DNA of 8,105 nt from Clostridiales bacterium (GCA_012516225.1 JAAYWX010000203.1:1-8105), one strand, 5' to 3'. Positions 1 to 7,088 are shown, numbered from the stretch's first letter. Made by a program: numbers and translations. Notes: generated by a model from the sequence alone, not told the origin.

Positions 1-4
1 GTAC

Positions 5-31
5 ATATGGAGTGTCGTTATACCCCCATAT
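5..31. repeat. Short interrupted inverted repeat at the window edge
   Basis: ATATGG (5-10) pairs with CCATAT (26-31), and inside it GTGT (12-15) can pair with ATAC (20-23) with one G-T wobble. No T-run follows, so it is not a typical intrinsic terminator. It may be the tail of an upstream gene's 3' region or chance pairing in AT-rich DNA. The rest of 1-192 holds no convincing gene: the frame open from base 12 is Tyr/Phe/Lys-rich low complexity with no ribosome binding site. Confidence 0.25.
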
Positions 32-103
32 AATTTATAGTCCGTTTTCTTTAAAACACAAGATGTGCAACAGACATTTTTCGATAATTTGCTACAATTA
101 CTA

Positions 104-131
104 TTGTTTTTTTCTCAAAACATTGTATAAA
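104..131 (+). promoter_or_regulatory. Candidate sigma-A promoter of the cheA-cheW-cheR operon
   Basis: TTGTTT (104-109) and TATAAA (126-131) are separated by 16 bases, a plausible housekeeping -35/-10 pair about 60 bases ahead of the cheA start. A second overlapping pair, TTGTAT (123-128) with TATAGT (147-152) and an 18-base spacer, is also possible. The region is AT-rich, so chance matches are likely. If cheA belongs to a longer motility operon, its main promoter would lie outside the window. Confidence 0.35.
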
Positions 132-176
132 TATAAAGTAGTAGTATATAGTTTTTGCAGACGCAGAAAGAATAAT

Positions 177-184
177 GGGGAAGG
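177..184 (+). promoter_or_regulatory. Ribosome binding site that sets the cheA start
   Basis: GGGGAAGG lies 8 bases before the ATG at 193. The in-frame ATG at 175 overlaps this site and has no ribosome binding site of its own, so 193 is the chosen start. Confidence 0.75.
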
Positions 185-192
185 TGTTTTTA

Positions 193-2256
193 ATGAGTAA
201 TGATGATTTTGGAATGGAGTCAATGCTTGAGATTTTTATTCATGAAACGGAAGAAATGCTTGAGCAGCTCGACAATATTCTTCTTGAGTCCGAACGCGCA
301 AAAAGCATAACGGAGGAAAACATCAATAGCATTTTCCGCATAACCCACACAATTAAAGGTTCTGCGGCCATGATGAATTTCAACAATATTTCCTCTCTTG
401 CGCATTCCGTAGAAGATGTTTTTTATATTCTCAGAGAGAATCCTTCCAAACTCTCTATGGTATTCGATTCTATATTTGACCTTGTTTTCCAGGCATCCGA
501 TTTCTTTAAAAAAGAACTTGAGGGCCTGCAGGGCAGCGAATACTCCGAAGGCGACCCTTCCGAAATAATAAGGAAACTCAAACAGCAGGCTGCCATTATC
601 AAAGGTGAGCAGCCAGCCGATACCGCTAAAGAAAGCTCTGCTTCCGCCGGGAAGCCTGCCTCAGAGCCGGAACTGAACGGCGAAGATATTTTAAAGATAC
701 GTGTTTTCTTTGAAAACGACTGCGGGATGGAAAATATAAGGGCATTCATGCTCTTGAACCAGATCCAGCCATACTGTGAAGACCTCTCATTGGTTCCGGC
801 AAATCCCGAAAATGATTCCGCACTTGCCGCAGAAATCATCAAAAGTGGCTTTTTAATCGTCTGCAAGCCCATAGGTTCGTTTGATGATGTAATAAAAGTA
901 GTAGAAAGTTCTTTAAATATAAAATCATATGAGGTGCTTCAACACGTCGAGGAAACCTCCGAAACGCCGGAAGTTTCTTCCCCCTTGCAAACAGGGGAAA
1001 CTTCATCTTCATTTTCTGCCGCTCCGGATACTCAATCCAGCAATCAGGTTAAAACAGAATCTCAGAATTTGTCTAAGGGTGTCAAGCAAAGCCTTATCAG
1101 CGTAAACCAGGCCAAGCTGGACCACCTTATGGATCTTGTCGGCGAAATAGTAACCGCCGAGTCCATGGTCGCAAGGAATCCCGACTTAAAGGGGCTGCGC
1201 TTGGACAACTTCACCAAATCTATACGGGAGCTGAGAAAACTTACCGATGAGCTTCAGGATATTGTAATGTCAATCAGAATGGTTCCTCTTCAGGGGACAT
1301 TTTATAAAATGGACAGAATTGTCCGTGATATGAGCAAAAAGCTGAACAAAAAAGCTGAACTTATCACGGAGGGCGGCGATACTGAGGTTGATAAAACCAT
1401 AAACGATGCTATAGTCGATCCGTTTATGCATATGATCCGCAACGCAATGGATCACGCAATTGAGCCGCCTGAGGAACGAATTGCCCTTGGAAAGCCTGAA
1501 GTCGGAAGGATAATTCTTTCCGCCAAAAACACGGGCGGTGAAATTTTCATTACCATATCTGATGACGGTCGCGGCCTTGACCCCGACAAACTTCTGAACA
1601 AAGCGAAGAACAACGGACTTCTTACGAAGCCCGAAAATGCATATACAGAAAAAGAAATATTTAATTTCATCCTGCTGCCCGGTTTTTCTACCAGTTCCAA
1701 TATAACCGAATTTTCAGGACGCGGTGTTGGAATGGACGTTGTCAGAAAAAACATTGAGCAAGTGGGCGGCACAATTTCAATCTCAAGCGAAAAAGGCAAG
1801 GGCACAACTTTCACAATCAAAATTCCTCTGACCCTTGCGATAGTGGACGGTATGAACATTTCTGTTGGATGCAACATATTTACTCTTCCGATCACAGCTA
1901 TCCGGCAGTCGTTTAAGATAACCGACGAGTCGCAGATTATACACGATACTGACGGCACCGAAATGATAATACTCCGCGGCGAATGCTTCCCCGTTGTACG
2001 TCTAAGAGATCTCTATTCGATCGAATCCGGGATTGAGAATATTATGGACGGCATAATGATTCAGGTTGACTGCGGGGATTCCGGATACTGCATTTTCGCG
2101 GATGAGCTCCTTGGCGAATATCAGGTCGTTGTCAAGCCCTTTCCCATATTCCTAAACAAATATGATCTCAAAAATCAGGGGCTTTCCGGCTGCAGCGTAC
2201 TTGGTGACGGAAGCATAAGCCTTATCCTTGATGTCAATACTCTGAAAAACGATTGA
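193..2256 (+). CDS. cheA: Chemotaxis histidine autokinase CheA
   Basis: CheA is the cytoplasmic sensor kinase of chemotaxis. It autophosphorylates on a histidine under receptor control and passes the phosphate to CheY and CheB. The 687-aa product has the classical five-domain order. P1 (Hpt) spans about residues 6-105, with the phosphorylated His52 in HTIKGSA. P2, the response-regulator docking domain, spans about 165-247. P3, the dimerisation helices, begins at SVNQAKLDHLMDLVGEIV (about 303-366). P4, the ATPase, runs about 367-548 with the N-box HMIRNAMDH (413-421), DDGRGL (457-462), PGFSTS, and GRGVGMD (509-515). P5, the CheW-like domain, covers about 549-687. Two low-complexity linkers flank P2 (about 135-162, Ala/Ser/Glu-rich; about 250-298, Ser/Thr/Glu-rich). 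All kinase motifs are intact, so it should be active. It is followed by cheW after 85 bases. Function is clear from motifs; operon regulation is inferred. Confidence 0.97.
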   Translation: MSNDDFGMESMLEIFIHETEEMLEQLDNILLESERAKSITEENINSIFRITHTIKGSAAMMNFNNISSLAHSVEDVFYILRENPSKLSMVFDSIFDLVFQASDFFKKELEGLQGSEYSEGDPSEIIRKLKQQAAIIKGEQPADTAKESSASAGKPASEPELNGEDILKIRVFFENDCGMENIRAFMLLNQIQPYCEDLSLVPANPENDSALAAEIIKSGFLIVCKPIGSFDDVIKVVESSLNIKSYEVLQHVEETSETPEVSSPLQTGETSSSFSAAPDTQSSNQVKTESQNLSKGVKQSLISVNQAKLDHLMDLVGEIVTAESMVARNPDLKGLRLDNFTKSIRELRKLTDELQDIVMSIRMVPLQGTFYKMDRIVRDMSKKLNKKAELITEGGDTEVDKTINDAIVDPFMHMIRNAMDHAIEPPEERIALGKPEVGRIILSAKNTGGEIFITISDDGRGLDPDKLLNKAKNNGLLTKPENAYTEKEIFNFILLPGFSTSSNITEFSGRGVGMDVVRKNIEQVGGTISISSEKGKGTTFTIKIPLTLAIVDGMNISVGCNIFTLPITAIRQSFKITDESQIIHDTDGTEMIILRGECFPVVRLRDLYSIESGIENIMDGIMIQVDCGDSGYCIFADELLGEYQVVVKPFPIFLNKYDLKNQGLSGCSVLGDGSISLILDVNTLKND

Positions 2257-2267
2257 CAATCCGTCCT

Positions 2268-2303
2268 CCGCTTTTCGACTGACCTTCGGTCAAAGCAAAA
2301 CGG
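2268..2303 (+). other. Hairpin in the cheA-cheW spacer
   Basis: TGACC (2280-2284) and GGTCA (2288-2292) form a tight 5-bp stem with a TTC loop. It is extended after an internal loop by TTTT/AAAA and CCG (2268-2270)/CGG (2301-2303). No U-tract follows, so it is unlikely to be a full terminator. It could mark mRNA processing, stabilise the upstream transcript, or reduce read-through into cheW. Confidence 0.4.
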
Positions 2304-2330
2304 GATTCCTTAAGATAATTTTTAACAAGA

Positions 2331-2335
2331 AAGGA
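2331..2335 (+). promoter_or_regulatory. Ribosome binding site of cheW; start codon ambiguous
   Basis: AAGGA sits 6 bases before TTG 2342 and 12 bases before ATG 2348, which is in the same frame. The spacing favours TTG, while codon preference favours ATG. The two choices differ by only two residues. The cheR gene downstream also has a long spacing (13 bases), so ATG 2348 cannot be excluded. Confidence 0.55.
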
Positions 2336-2341
2336 ACTGGC

Positions 2342-2815
2342 TTGACTATGACAAAAAATACTGTAGAAACCGATAAGCTGGATACTTTAAACGACAGATA
2401 CCTTCTTTTTAATATTGAAAACACATATTATGGGCTTCCCCTTGCCATGGCTCTTGAAATTCTTACTATTCAGTCTATAACAAAACTGCCTTGCGTTGCC
2501 CCTTATATTAAAGGCATTATAAATCTGCGCGGCAAAGTCATCCCGGTGCTTGATGTTCGCGCTAAGCTTGGAATTCCGGAGCGAAAATATGATGATAAAA
2601 CCTGCATAATTGTAATTGACCTTCACGAAATGCATATAGGTCTCATTGTAGACATGGTATCGGAAGTTCTCACTGTTTCTTCCGATCAGGTCATACCGCC
2701 TCCGAAAAACTCTGCAAGTTTCATATCTTCCGTATCTCAGCTTGAAGACAAGCTGGTGCTGAATTTGGATTGTGAATTGTTTTTCCAGAATGATCTTGAC
2801 CAAATTATAGTATAG
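2342..2815 (+). CDS. cheW: Chemotaxis coupling protein CheW
   Basis: CheW is the small cytoplasmic scaffold that connects CheA to methyl-accepting receptors in signalling arrays. The 157-aa product is essentially one CheW domain (about residues 18-155). It has the diagnostic stretch KGIINLRGKVIPVLDVR at 57-73, which includes the conserved NLRG turn, and later IGLIVDMVSEVL, another typical CheW strand-helix segment. There is no receiver or other fused domain, so it is CheW and not CheV. Length matches the family norm. The first codon is taken as TTG because the ribosome binding site is best spaced for it; ATG at 2348 would remove two residues. It lies 85 bases after cheA and 24 bases before cheR on the same strand, which supports co-transcription. 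Confidence 0.95.
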   Translation: MTMTKNTVETDKLDTLNDRYLLFNIENTYYGLPLAMALEILTIQSITKLPCVAPYIKGIINLRGKVIPVLDVRAKLGIPERKYDDKTCIIVIDLHEMHIGLIVDMVSEVLTVSSDQVIPPPKNSASFISSVSQLEDKLVLNLDCELFFQNDLDQIIV

Positions 2816-2839
2816 GCAGTGAAAGGTTATTAATTTTCT

Positions 2840-3694
2840 ATGGACATAGACAGCATAATAGATTCCTCGACTTTTGTGCGCCTTACAGACAGCGAGTTTG
2901 AATATATCGTTCAGTTTGTAAGCCAACGTTACGGGATTGACTTGTCCCAAAAAAGGCGGCTAATAGAGGCTCGGCTTGCTGGTGAACTTAAAACTTACGG
3001 CTTCACATCTTACGAGCAGTATATTGCTATGCTTAAGTCGAATCCGGCCTCGGATAAGGTAGACAATTTTATTAACAAAATAACAACTAACTACTCTTAT
3101 TTCAACCGGGAAATGGAACACTACGATTTTCTTATGAATACTATAATCCCCGCTTTATCCCAGGCTAAAAAAAGCACCCTCAAAATATGGAGTGCCGGCT
3201 GTTCTACCGGAGAAGAACCATACAATATAGCAATGGCTGTGGACAGTGCCCTTGGCTTCAAGCGTAATTTGTGGAATGTTTCCATAACCGCAACTGATGT
3301 TTCCACCCGTGCCCTTTCCGTAGCAAAGAAAGGCGAATATCCGGAGGCAGAATTGACAGGAATGCCTGAAGCCTGGAAAAAAAATTATATGGTAAAGCTT
3401 CCTAATGGAAATTACCAGGTTAAAGATAATATCAGGAATGTTGTTTCGTTTAGCAAATTTAATTTAATGGATCCCTTCCCCCCAAAAATATATGATGTAA
3501 TTTTCTGCAGAAATGTTATGATATATTTTAAGCAGCCCACTTCTCAGGCAATTGTAAAAAAATTCTATCAATGCCTGGCAGAGGGCGGTTATTTGTTAAT
3601 CGGGCACTCAGAAACCCTGTCAAGAACTGACACCCAATATAAATATATCAGACCTTCCATATACCAGAAAGTCAGCAAGCAGACATCTATATAA
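2840..3694 (+). CDS. cheR: Chemotaxis receptor methyltransferase CheR
   Basis: CheR transfers methyl groups from S-adenosylmethionine to glutamates of chemoreceptors, the adaptation step that opposes CheB. The 284-aa product has an N-terminal helical CheR domain (about 13-85) ending in TTNYSYFNRE, where the family usually has a TTNxTxFFRE-like motif. A class-I methyltransferase fold follows: IWSAGCSTGEEPY (116-128, SAM loop), TATDVS with Asp153 expected to hold the ribose, DVIFCRNVMIYF (219-230), and GGYLLIGHSE (249-258). The beta-subdomain segment YMVKLPNGNYQVKDNI is shorter than the Gly-rich one of E. coli CheR, which suggests it does not need a receptor C-terminal pentapeptide (inference). 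GAAAGG at 2821-2826 is the only ribosome binding site, at a long 13-base spacing; an in-frame stop at 2831 rules out an upstream start. It is the last gene of the operon. Confidence 0.96.
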   Translation: MDIDSIIDSSTFVRLTDSEFEYIVQFVSQRYGIDLSQKRRLIEARLAGELKTYGFTSYEQYIAMLKSNPASDKVDNFINKITTNYSYFNREMEHYDFLMNTIIPALSQAKKSTLKIWSAGCSTGEEPYNIAMAVDSALGFKRNLWNVSITATDVSTRALSVAKKGEYPEAELTGMPEAWKKNYMVKLPNGNYQVKDNIRNVVSFSKFNLMDPFPPKIYDVIFCRNVMIYFKQPTSQAIVKKFYQCLAEGGYLLIGHSETLSRTDTQYKYIRPSIYQKVSKQTSI

Positions 3695-3736
3695 AAACAA
3701 AATTCTAAGAACCATCTTCCCTAAATGATATTTTTA

Positions 3737-3761
3737 CTATAGCTTTATTCTTTGGCTATAG
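3737..3761. repeat. Hairpin downstream of cheR
   Basis: CTATAGC (3737-3743) and GCTATAG (3755-3761) form a perfect 7-bp stem with an 11-base loop. It lies 42 bases after the cheR stop and ahead of the main terminator. It has no strong U-tract. It may protect the transcript end or be incidental. Confidence 0.4.
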
Positions 3762-3794
3762 AATGCAATAGCCCTGCAATATAATTAAGTCATT

Positions 3795-3830
3795 AAAAAG
3801 CCGGTCCGCGCAAACGCGGACCGGCTTTTT
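3795..3830. terminator. Bidirectional intrinsic terminator between convergent operons
   Basis: Two perfectly complementary 16-base arms (3795-3810 and 3815-3830) enclose a CAAA loop. The core is GCCGGTCCGCG paired with CGCGGACCGGC, flanked by AAAAA on the left and TTTTT on the right, so a U-tract is produced on either strand. It lies between the cheR stop (3694, + strand) and the permease stop (3858, - strand) and can end both transcripts. Confidence 0.95.
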
Positions 3831-3857
3831 ATTCAAAAATTTAATGCCTATTTTCGC

Positions 3858-5768
3858 TTATTTAGGAATTAGGCTTGCAGCCCCGGACTCTTTGTAATTA
3901 TTTTGTGCTTCTTGAATGGCCTTGCTTTCGCCCATACTGCAAAGATTTATCCCAAGCTTTTCACGAATCCACTTATAAGTGCGTGCAGAATCAACCGTAA
4001 GCGTCGTGTAAAAATAGTCGCTGTTATAATTATTGTCTTTAATTCTCTGCTGAATTGAAAAATTTATGGTGCAATCAAAAACATTTTTCATATAATAACT
4101 ATCGGTTTCAAACCACACTTTTCCAAGAGTACCGTCATTAATATCGGGTATTATGCATTGGCTGTAAAGCTCATATGCCTGCTCTGCAGGAAGTTCTATA
4201 TTCTTGTAGACGGCCTCTGTTTTGTCAAAATAGCTTATATAGGCATCCGCGATCGTGTTAATGCTGACGGGAACAGATAGAGCTTTGCGGTAATTGACCG
4301 CCTCATTTACGTTCATAAGGTCTGCCAGCTTAAAAATATCATCACTTGCTTTAGAATATATATGGTATTCTCTTTCAAACGTTTTCCCGTTTTTTAAAGT
4401 GTATATAATATAAACATAGTAAGTGTTTCCATCTGTGCAGCTCTCATTTGCATTTTTGTGGGAAATAATGCTGCTGTGCAGATCTATCGTTGCGGATATG
4501 TTCTCCGGCCGTTCAAGGACGACACTCTCTCCTGAACATGCCAAATTTACGCTCTTAATATCAGAAATATCCGGAATTTTTCTTTCGTATCCGAACACAT
4601 CATATTCACCGCAAAACATAATAACGGAAATCACTACTGCAGTAATGCCGAAGCCTATCCATTTTCGGCCGCTGAAAACGCGCAAAGTTTTTTGAATTAG
4701 CATTTCAGCGGAAAAATATCCTATAAAGGCTCCGAAAACCATAAACAGAAGTGTAAAAATAAACAAAAGATTTTTCTTGCCTAAAGGCAGAACTATGCTG
4801 CCGAACACTATTTGGAATATTAATATTCCGAGGACAAGTGCGCAACCTATCGACAGGCAGTACTTAAACACCGGCTTCAGCGGATTCACGGCAACAACAT
4901 CTCCAGCCGTTTCCATACGCCGGTGCTTAATTATCAGCATGGCACAGACGGCAAAGACTAATCCAATAACAGCATATACCGCAAGTGTTGACCACTCTTC
5001 ATAGTAATATCCTGAAATGTAACTGTATGTCAACGTTGACCCGTCAAAGACATTCTCGGTTATTCCGCTCGGATGAGTTTTCGCAATTTTTACAAAGGGC
5101 GAAAGCACCGTAAATTTGTATGGAGCACTCGGGCTGGCACCGTAAATAAAGATTTGCATAATGGTTCTGATGCAGAACTCTACAATATAAGCGGTAAAAT
5201 TTAAAATTACATATACTGCCGGAAGAACAAAAATATTACCCGTCAGACTTGCGCAGAAGGTTGCAAATCCAAAGAAAAACAGGTTCATCATGCAAACCAT
5301 GGCAAGCCACTGGTATAGGTAGCTCGGTCCGAAGGTGGACGCTCCATAAGCTCCTTCCACAGCCATAGTGATGAGGAAAATTATTATATTGACGGCAAAC
5401 ATACCAGCAAGTCCCGCCGAAAATACCGAAACGAAAACGCCTTCACGCTTTATCGGTAAAGAGCACATCATAGAAACGCTGCGCGCGTTATATAAATACC
5501 CAAAGGCGGCCATTGCAATAAGTATGCTAAATATTGCGGACATAATCGCTCCGCCGTAAATTCCCTGATTCAGCACCCGTAACCCGACGCTGGCTACGCT
5601 TTCGCGGATATCGTTGACGCGCGTCATCTCCGAGGCATACTGCATGGAGTTTGCAAGAGAAAGGGGAAGGACTATAAGCCAAATTATAAAGTACGATGCA
5701 AAAATGGGCCAATAACGCTTATAAAGATTAAAAAACAGGGTGCGGTTAAAGAATGATGTCTCTGACTT
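3858..5768 (-). CDS. ABC-2-type transporter permease with large extracytoplasmic C-terminal domain
   Basis: This is the membrane subunit of an ABC transporter, paired with the ATPase encoded just upstream. The 636-aa product has about nine hydrophobic segments (roughly 21-42, 71-96, 113-137, 155-178, 180-205, 262-282, 304-328, 333-356, 371-390). These are followed by about 245 mostly polar residues with no further membrane span, predicted to lie outside the cell. The N-terminus, MKSETSFFNRTLFFNLYKRY, is a familiar opening of clostridial ABC permeases found beside YtrA-type GntR regulators. The start at 5768 is preferred because GGGGGTGA (5776-5783) precedes it at suitable spacing; ATG 5792, preceded by GAGGAG, and ATG 5810 are alternatives. 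It overlaps the ATPase gene by 23 bases, implying translational coupling. No second permease gene is present, so a homodimer is likely. Substrate unknown; export or an envelope-stress role is an inference from similar operons. Confidence 0.88.
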   Translation of the reverse strand, partial: KSETSFFNRTLFFNLYKRYWPIFASYFIIWLIVLPLSLANSMQYASEMTRVNDIRESVASVGLRVLNQGIYGGAIMSAIFSILIAMAAFGYLYNARSVSMMCSLPIKREGVFVSVFSAGLAGMFAVNIIIFLITMAVEGAYGASTFGPSYLYQWLAMVCMMNLFFFGFATFCASLTGNIFVLPAVYVILNFTAYIVEFCIRTIMQIFIYGASPSAPYKFTVLSPFVKIAKTHPSGITENVFDGSTLTYSYISGYYYEEWSTLAVYAVIGLVFAVCAMLIIKHRRMETAGDVVAVNPLKPVFKYCLSIGCALVLGILIFQIVFGSIVLPLGKKNLLFIFTLLFMVFGAFIGYFSAEMLIQKTLRVFSGRKWIGFGITAVVISVIMFCGEYDVFGYERKIPDISDIKSVNLACSGESVVLERPENISATIDLHSSIISHKNANESCTDGNTYYVYIIYTLKNGKTFEREYHIYSKASDDIFKLADLMNVNEAVNYRKALSVPVSINTIADAYISYFDKTEAVYKNIELPAEQAYELYSQCIIPDINDGTLGKVWFETDSYYMKNVFDCTINFSIQQRIKDNNYNSDYFYTTLTVDSARTYKWIREKLGINLCSMGESKAIQEAQNNYKESGAASLIPK

Positions 5769-6639
5769 CATAGTGCTCACCCCCAAGTTCATAAATAAAA
5801 ATCTCCTCAAGCGACAAAGGAATTACGTCCATAAATAGCGGTTCACTGGCGGCAATAATGTTTGTAATCTCATCTGTCTTTCCGCGTATAATTAAAGTCT
5901 GCAGTTTTCCCGTACTGCTGCTGTGAAGTATGTTAAGTCCCTCCGGCAGTACTTTGTCCTCTGGCAAAGCGACTAAAACTTTTGCAATGTTTTCCTGAAG
6001 CTCTGAAAGATTGCGTTCAAGAAGAATTTTTCCTTTATTCATAATGCCGACGTGGTCGCATACATCTTCAAGCTCACGCAGGTTGTGCGATGATACAAGA
6101 ACGGTAGTACCGTTTTCGGCGACATCCGCCATAAGTATGCTCCACACCTGCCGGCGCATTACAGGGTCAAGCCCATCAACCGGCTCGTCCAAAACAATAA
6201 CTTTCGGGCACATTGAAACGGTCAGCCAAAAAGCTGCCTGCTTCTGCATTCCTTTGGAAAGGCTGCGCATTTTTGCGTTTTCGTTGAGATCAAAGGCCTT
6301 GCGCATTTTCTCATATCTCTCCGTCGAAAAATTCGGACATACACCCTTATAAAACTTCATCATGTCCTTTATCGTCGACTGATTAAAGAAAAAGATATCG
6401 TCCGGTATATAAGCAATATCTTTCTTCACTTCCGGATTTTCGAAAACGGTCTTGCCATCTATAAGCACTTCGCCTTCATCCTGAAGATAAATCCCCGTTA
6501 TATGACGGATTATTGTCGATTTTCCTGCTCCATTCGGCCCGACAAGCCCGTATATAGCGCCGTCCGGAACAGTTATTGAAAGTTTATCAAGTGCTTTGCA
6601 CCCGTCAAAACTCTTCGTGACGTTTCTGGCCTCTATCAT
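5746..6639 (-). CDS. ABC transporter ATP-binding protein (YtrB-like)
   Basis: This is the cytoplasmic ATPase that would drive the adjacent permease. The 297-aa product has a complete nucleotide-binding domain: Walker A GPNGAGKST (34-42), a signature helix LSKGM (127-131) in place of the usual LSGGQ, Walker B VIVLDEP (147-153), D-loop GLDP (156-159), and the switch His185 in SSHN. At the Q-loop position the sequence reads YIPDD, with Asp80 where many ABC proteins have Gln or Glu; such variants occur in this exporter-like subfamily. After about residue 215 comes a C-terminal extension of about 80 residues, common in ABC-2-type ATPases. Its ATG overlaps the stop of the GntR gene by one base (TAATG), and a strong GGGAGGAG lies just upstream. 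All catalytic residues are present. Substrate cannot be told from sequence. Confidence 0.93.
   Translation of the reverse strand: MIEARNVTKSFDGCKALDKLSITVPDGAIYGLVGPNGAGKSTIIRHITGIYLQDEGEVLIDGKTVFENPEVKKDIAYIPDDIFFFNQSTIKDMMKFYKGVCPNFSTERYEKMRKAFDLNENAKMRSLSKGMQKQAAFWLTVSMCPKVIVLDEPVDGLDPVMRRQVWSILMADVAENGTTVLVSSHNLRELEDVCDHVGIMNKGKILLERNLSELQENIAKVLVALPEDKVLPEGLNILHSSSTGKLQTLIIRGKTDEITNIIAASEPLFMDVIPLSLEEIFIYELGGEHYEVRDIIL
5776..5783 (-). promoter_or_regulatory. Ribosome binding site supporting the permease start at 5768
   Basis: On the minus strand GGGGGTGA matches GGAGGTGA with one change and lies 7 bases before ATG 5768, inside the end of the ATPase gene. The competing GAGGAG (5803-5808) lies 10 bases before ATG 5792, so a slightly longer product is possible. 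Confidence 0.6.
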
Positions 6640-7010
6640 TATTTCTCCTCCCAGGCGGTTTTTTTCATTATATAGCTGCAGATATCGTCCTCGGAAACGC
6701 CAAGATGATTCAGCTCAGACACCGCCGAATCAAGCTGAATAAAAAGTTCTTTTTTCCGGCTTTCCAAGGCTTCCCTGCATTCGCCCACAAAGCTGCCTTT
6801 TCCGGGTACTGAATAAATATATCCTTCACTTTCAAGTTCCCGGTATGCCTTCTGTATTGTGTTTGGATTTATCGCAAGTTGACCCGCAAGGTCTCGGACA
6901 GATGGAACCTTGTCATCCGCTTTCATTGCTCCCGTAATTATAGCAAGCCGTATGCTGTCCTTAACCTGCTCATATATGGGGCGGGAATCCCGATAATTTA
7001 CCGAAAACAC
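6639..7010 (-). CDS. GntR-family transcriptional regulator, YtrA-like
   Basis: This is a small DNA-binding repressor expected to control its own operon. The 123-aa product has a GntR winged helix-turn-helix at about residues 10-75 (RPIYEQVKDSIRLAIITG, then VPSVRDLAGQLAINPNTIQKAYREL, then the wing GYIYSVPGKGSFV). A short helical tail (about 77-118) follows in place of a large ligand-binding domain, which is the mark of the YtrA subfamily. The start is GTG 7010, preceded by GGAGG at a 7-base spacing. The open frame continues to 7169, but that extension overlaps the promoter, has no ribosome binding site and does not resemble the family. The stop overlaps the ATPase start by one base. The inducer is unknown; B. 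subtilis YtrA controls an ABC operon that responds to cell-wall antibiotics, which is only an analogy here. Confidence 0.93.
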   Translation of the reverse strand: MFSVNYRDSRPIYEQVKDSIRLAIITGAMKADDKVPSVRDLAGQLAINPNTIQKAYRELESEGYIYSVPGKGSFVGECREALESRKKELFIQLDSAVSELNHLGVSEDDICSYIMKKTAWEEK

Positions 7011-7017
7011 CCGAACA

Positions 7018-7022
7018 CCTCC
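7018..7022 (-). promoter_or_regulatory. Ribosome binding site that sets the GTG start of the GntR gene
   Basis: GGAGG on the minus strand, 7 bases before GTG 7010, is a full anti-SD core. It rejects the longer frame that begins at 7169. Confidence 0.85.
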
Positions 7023-7034
7023 ATTCCGCGCTCG

Positions 7035-7057
7035 CTGTACTATTCGTACTAACACAG
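7035..7057. promoter_or_regulatory. Putative operator for the GntR regulator
   Basis: This is a 23-base imperfect palindrome: outer CTGT (7035-7038) and ACAG (7054-7057), with symmetric TA pairs and further T/A matches inside. It also contains GTAC-N5-GTAC (7037-7049) and TAAC-ACA-GTTA (7050-7060). It starts 2 bases past the -10 box of the GntR promoter, over the expected transcription start, the usual place for autorepression. Assignment to this regulator is inference from position. Confidence 0.5.
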
Positions 7058-7059
7058 TT

Positions 7060-7088
7060 AGAATATACCATGCTTCCAGATTTGTCAA
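7060..7088 (-). promoter_or_regulatory. Promoter of the GntR-ATPase-permease operon
   Basis: On the minus strand a perfect -35 TTGACA (7088-7083) is followed after exactly 17 bases by TATTCT (7065-7060). An alternative -10, TATATT (7067-7062), would have a 15-base spacer. The leader to GTG 7010 would be about 40 bases. Confidence 0.75.

Noticed and set aside
52..87. Sigma-D (FliA-type) motility promoter: TAAA at 52-55 and TTCGATAA at 80-87
   Set aside because: The -10 part resembles GCCGATAA, but the spacer is 24 bases where about 15 is needed, and no TAAA lies at the correct distance.
12..200. Open frame of 62 codons ahead of cheA on the + strand
   Set aside because: Its translation is low-complexity, rich in Tyr, Phe, Cys and Lys. 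It has no ribosome binding site, covers the likely promoter and runs into cheA in another frame.
1452..1958. Antisense open frame within cheA
   Set aside because: It lies opposite the ATPase domain of cheA, whose motifs are intact, and shows no motif or ribosome binding site of its own.
2387..2950. Antisense open frame across cheW and the start of cheR
   Set aside because: It overlaps two well-supported genes on the other strand and has no recognisable domain.
3762..3778. TGCAAT repeated on both sides of AGCCC (about 3763-3780)
   Set aside because: A 6-base direct repeat in AT-rich intergenic DNA is expected by chance; there is no array or mobile-element structure around it.
5769..5810. Longer permease N-terminus starting at 5810 or 5792
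   Set aside because: The family usually begins at MKS-(E/K/R)-TSFFN, and ATG 5768 has a well-placed GGGGGTGA; 5792 remains possible but less likely.
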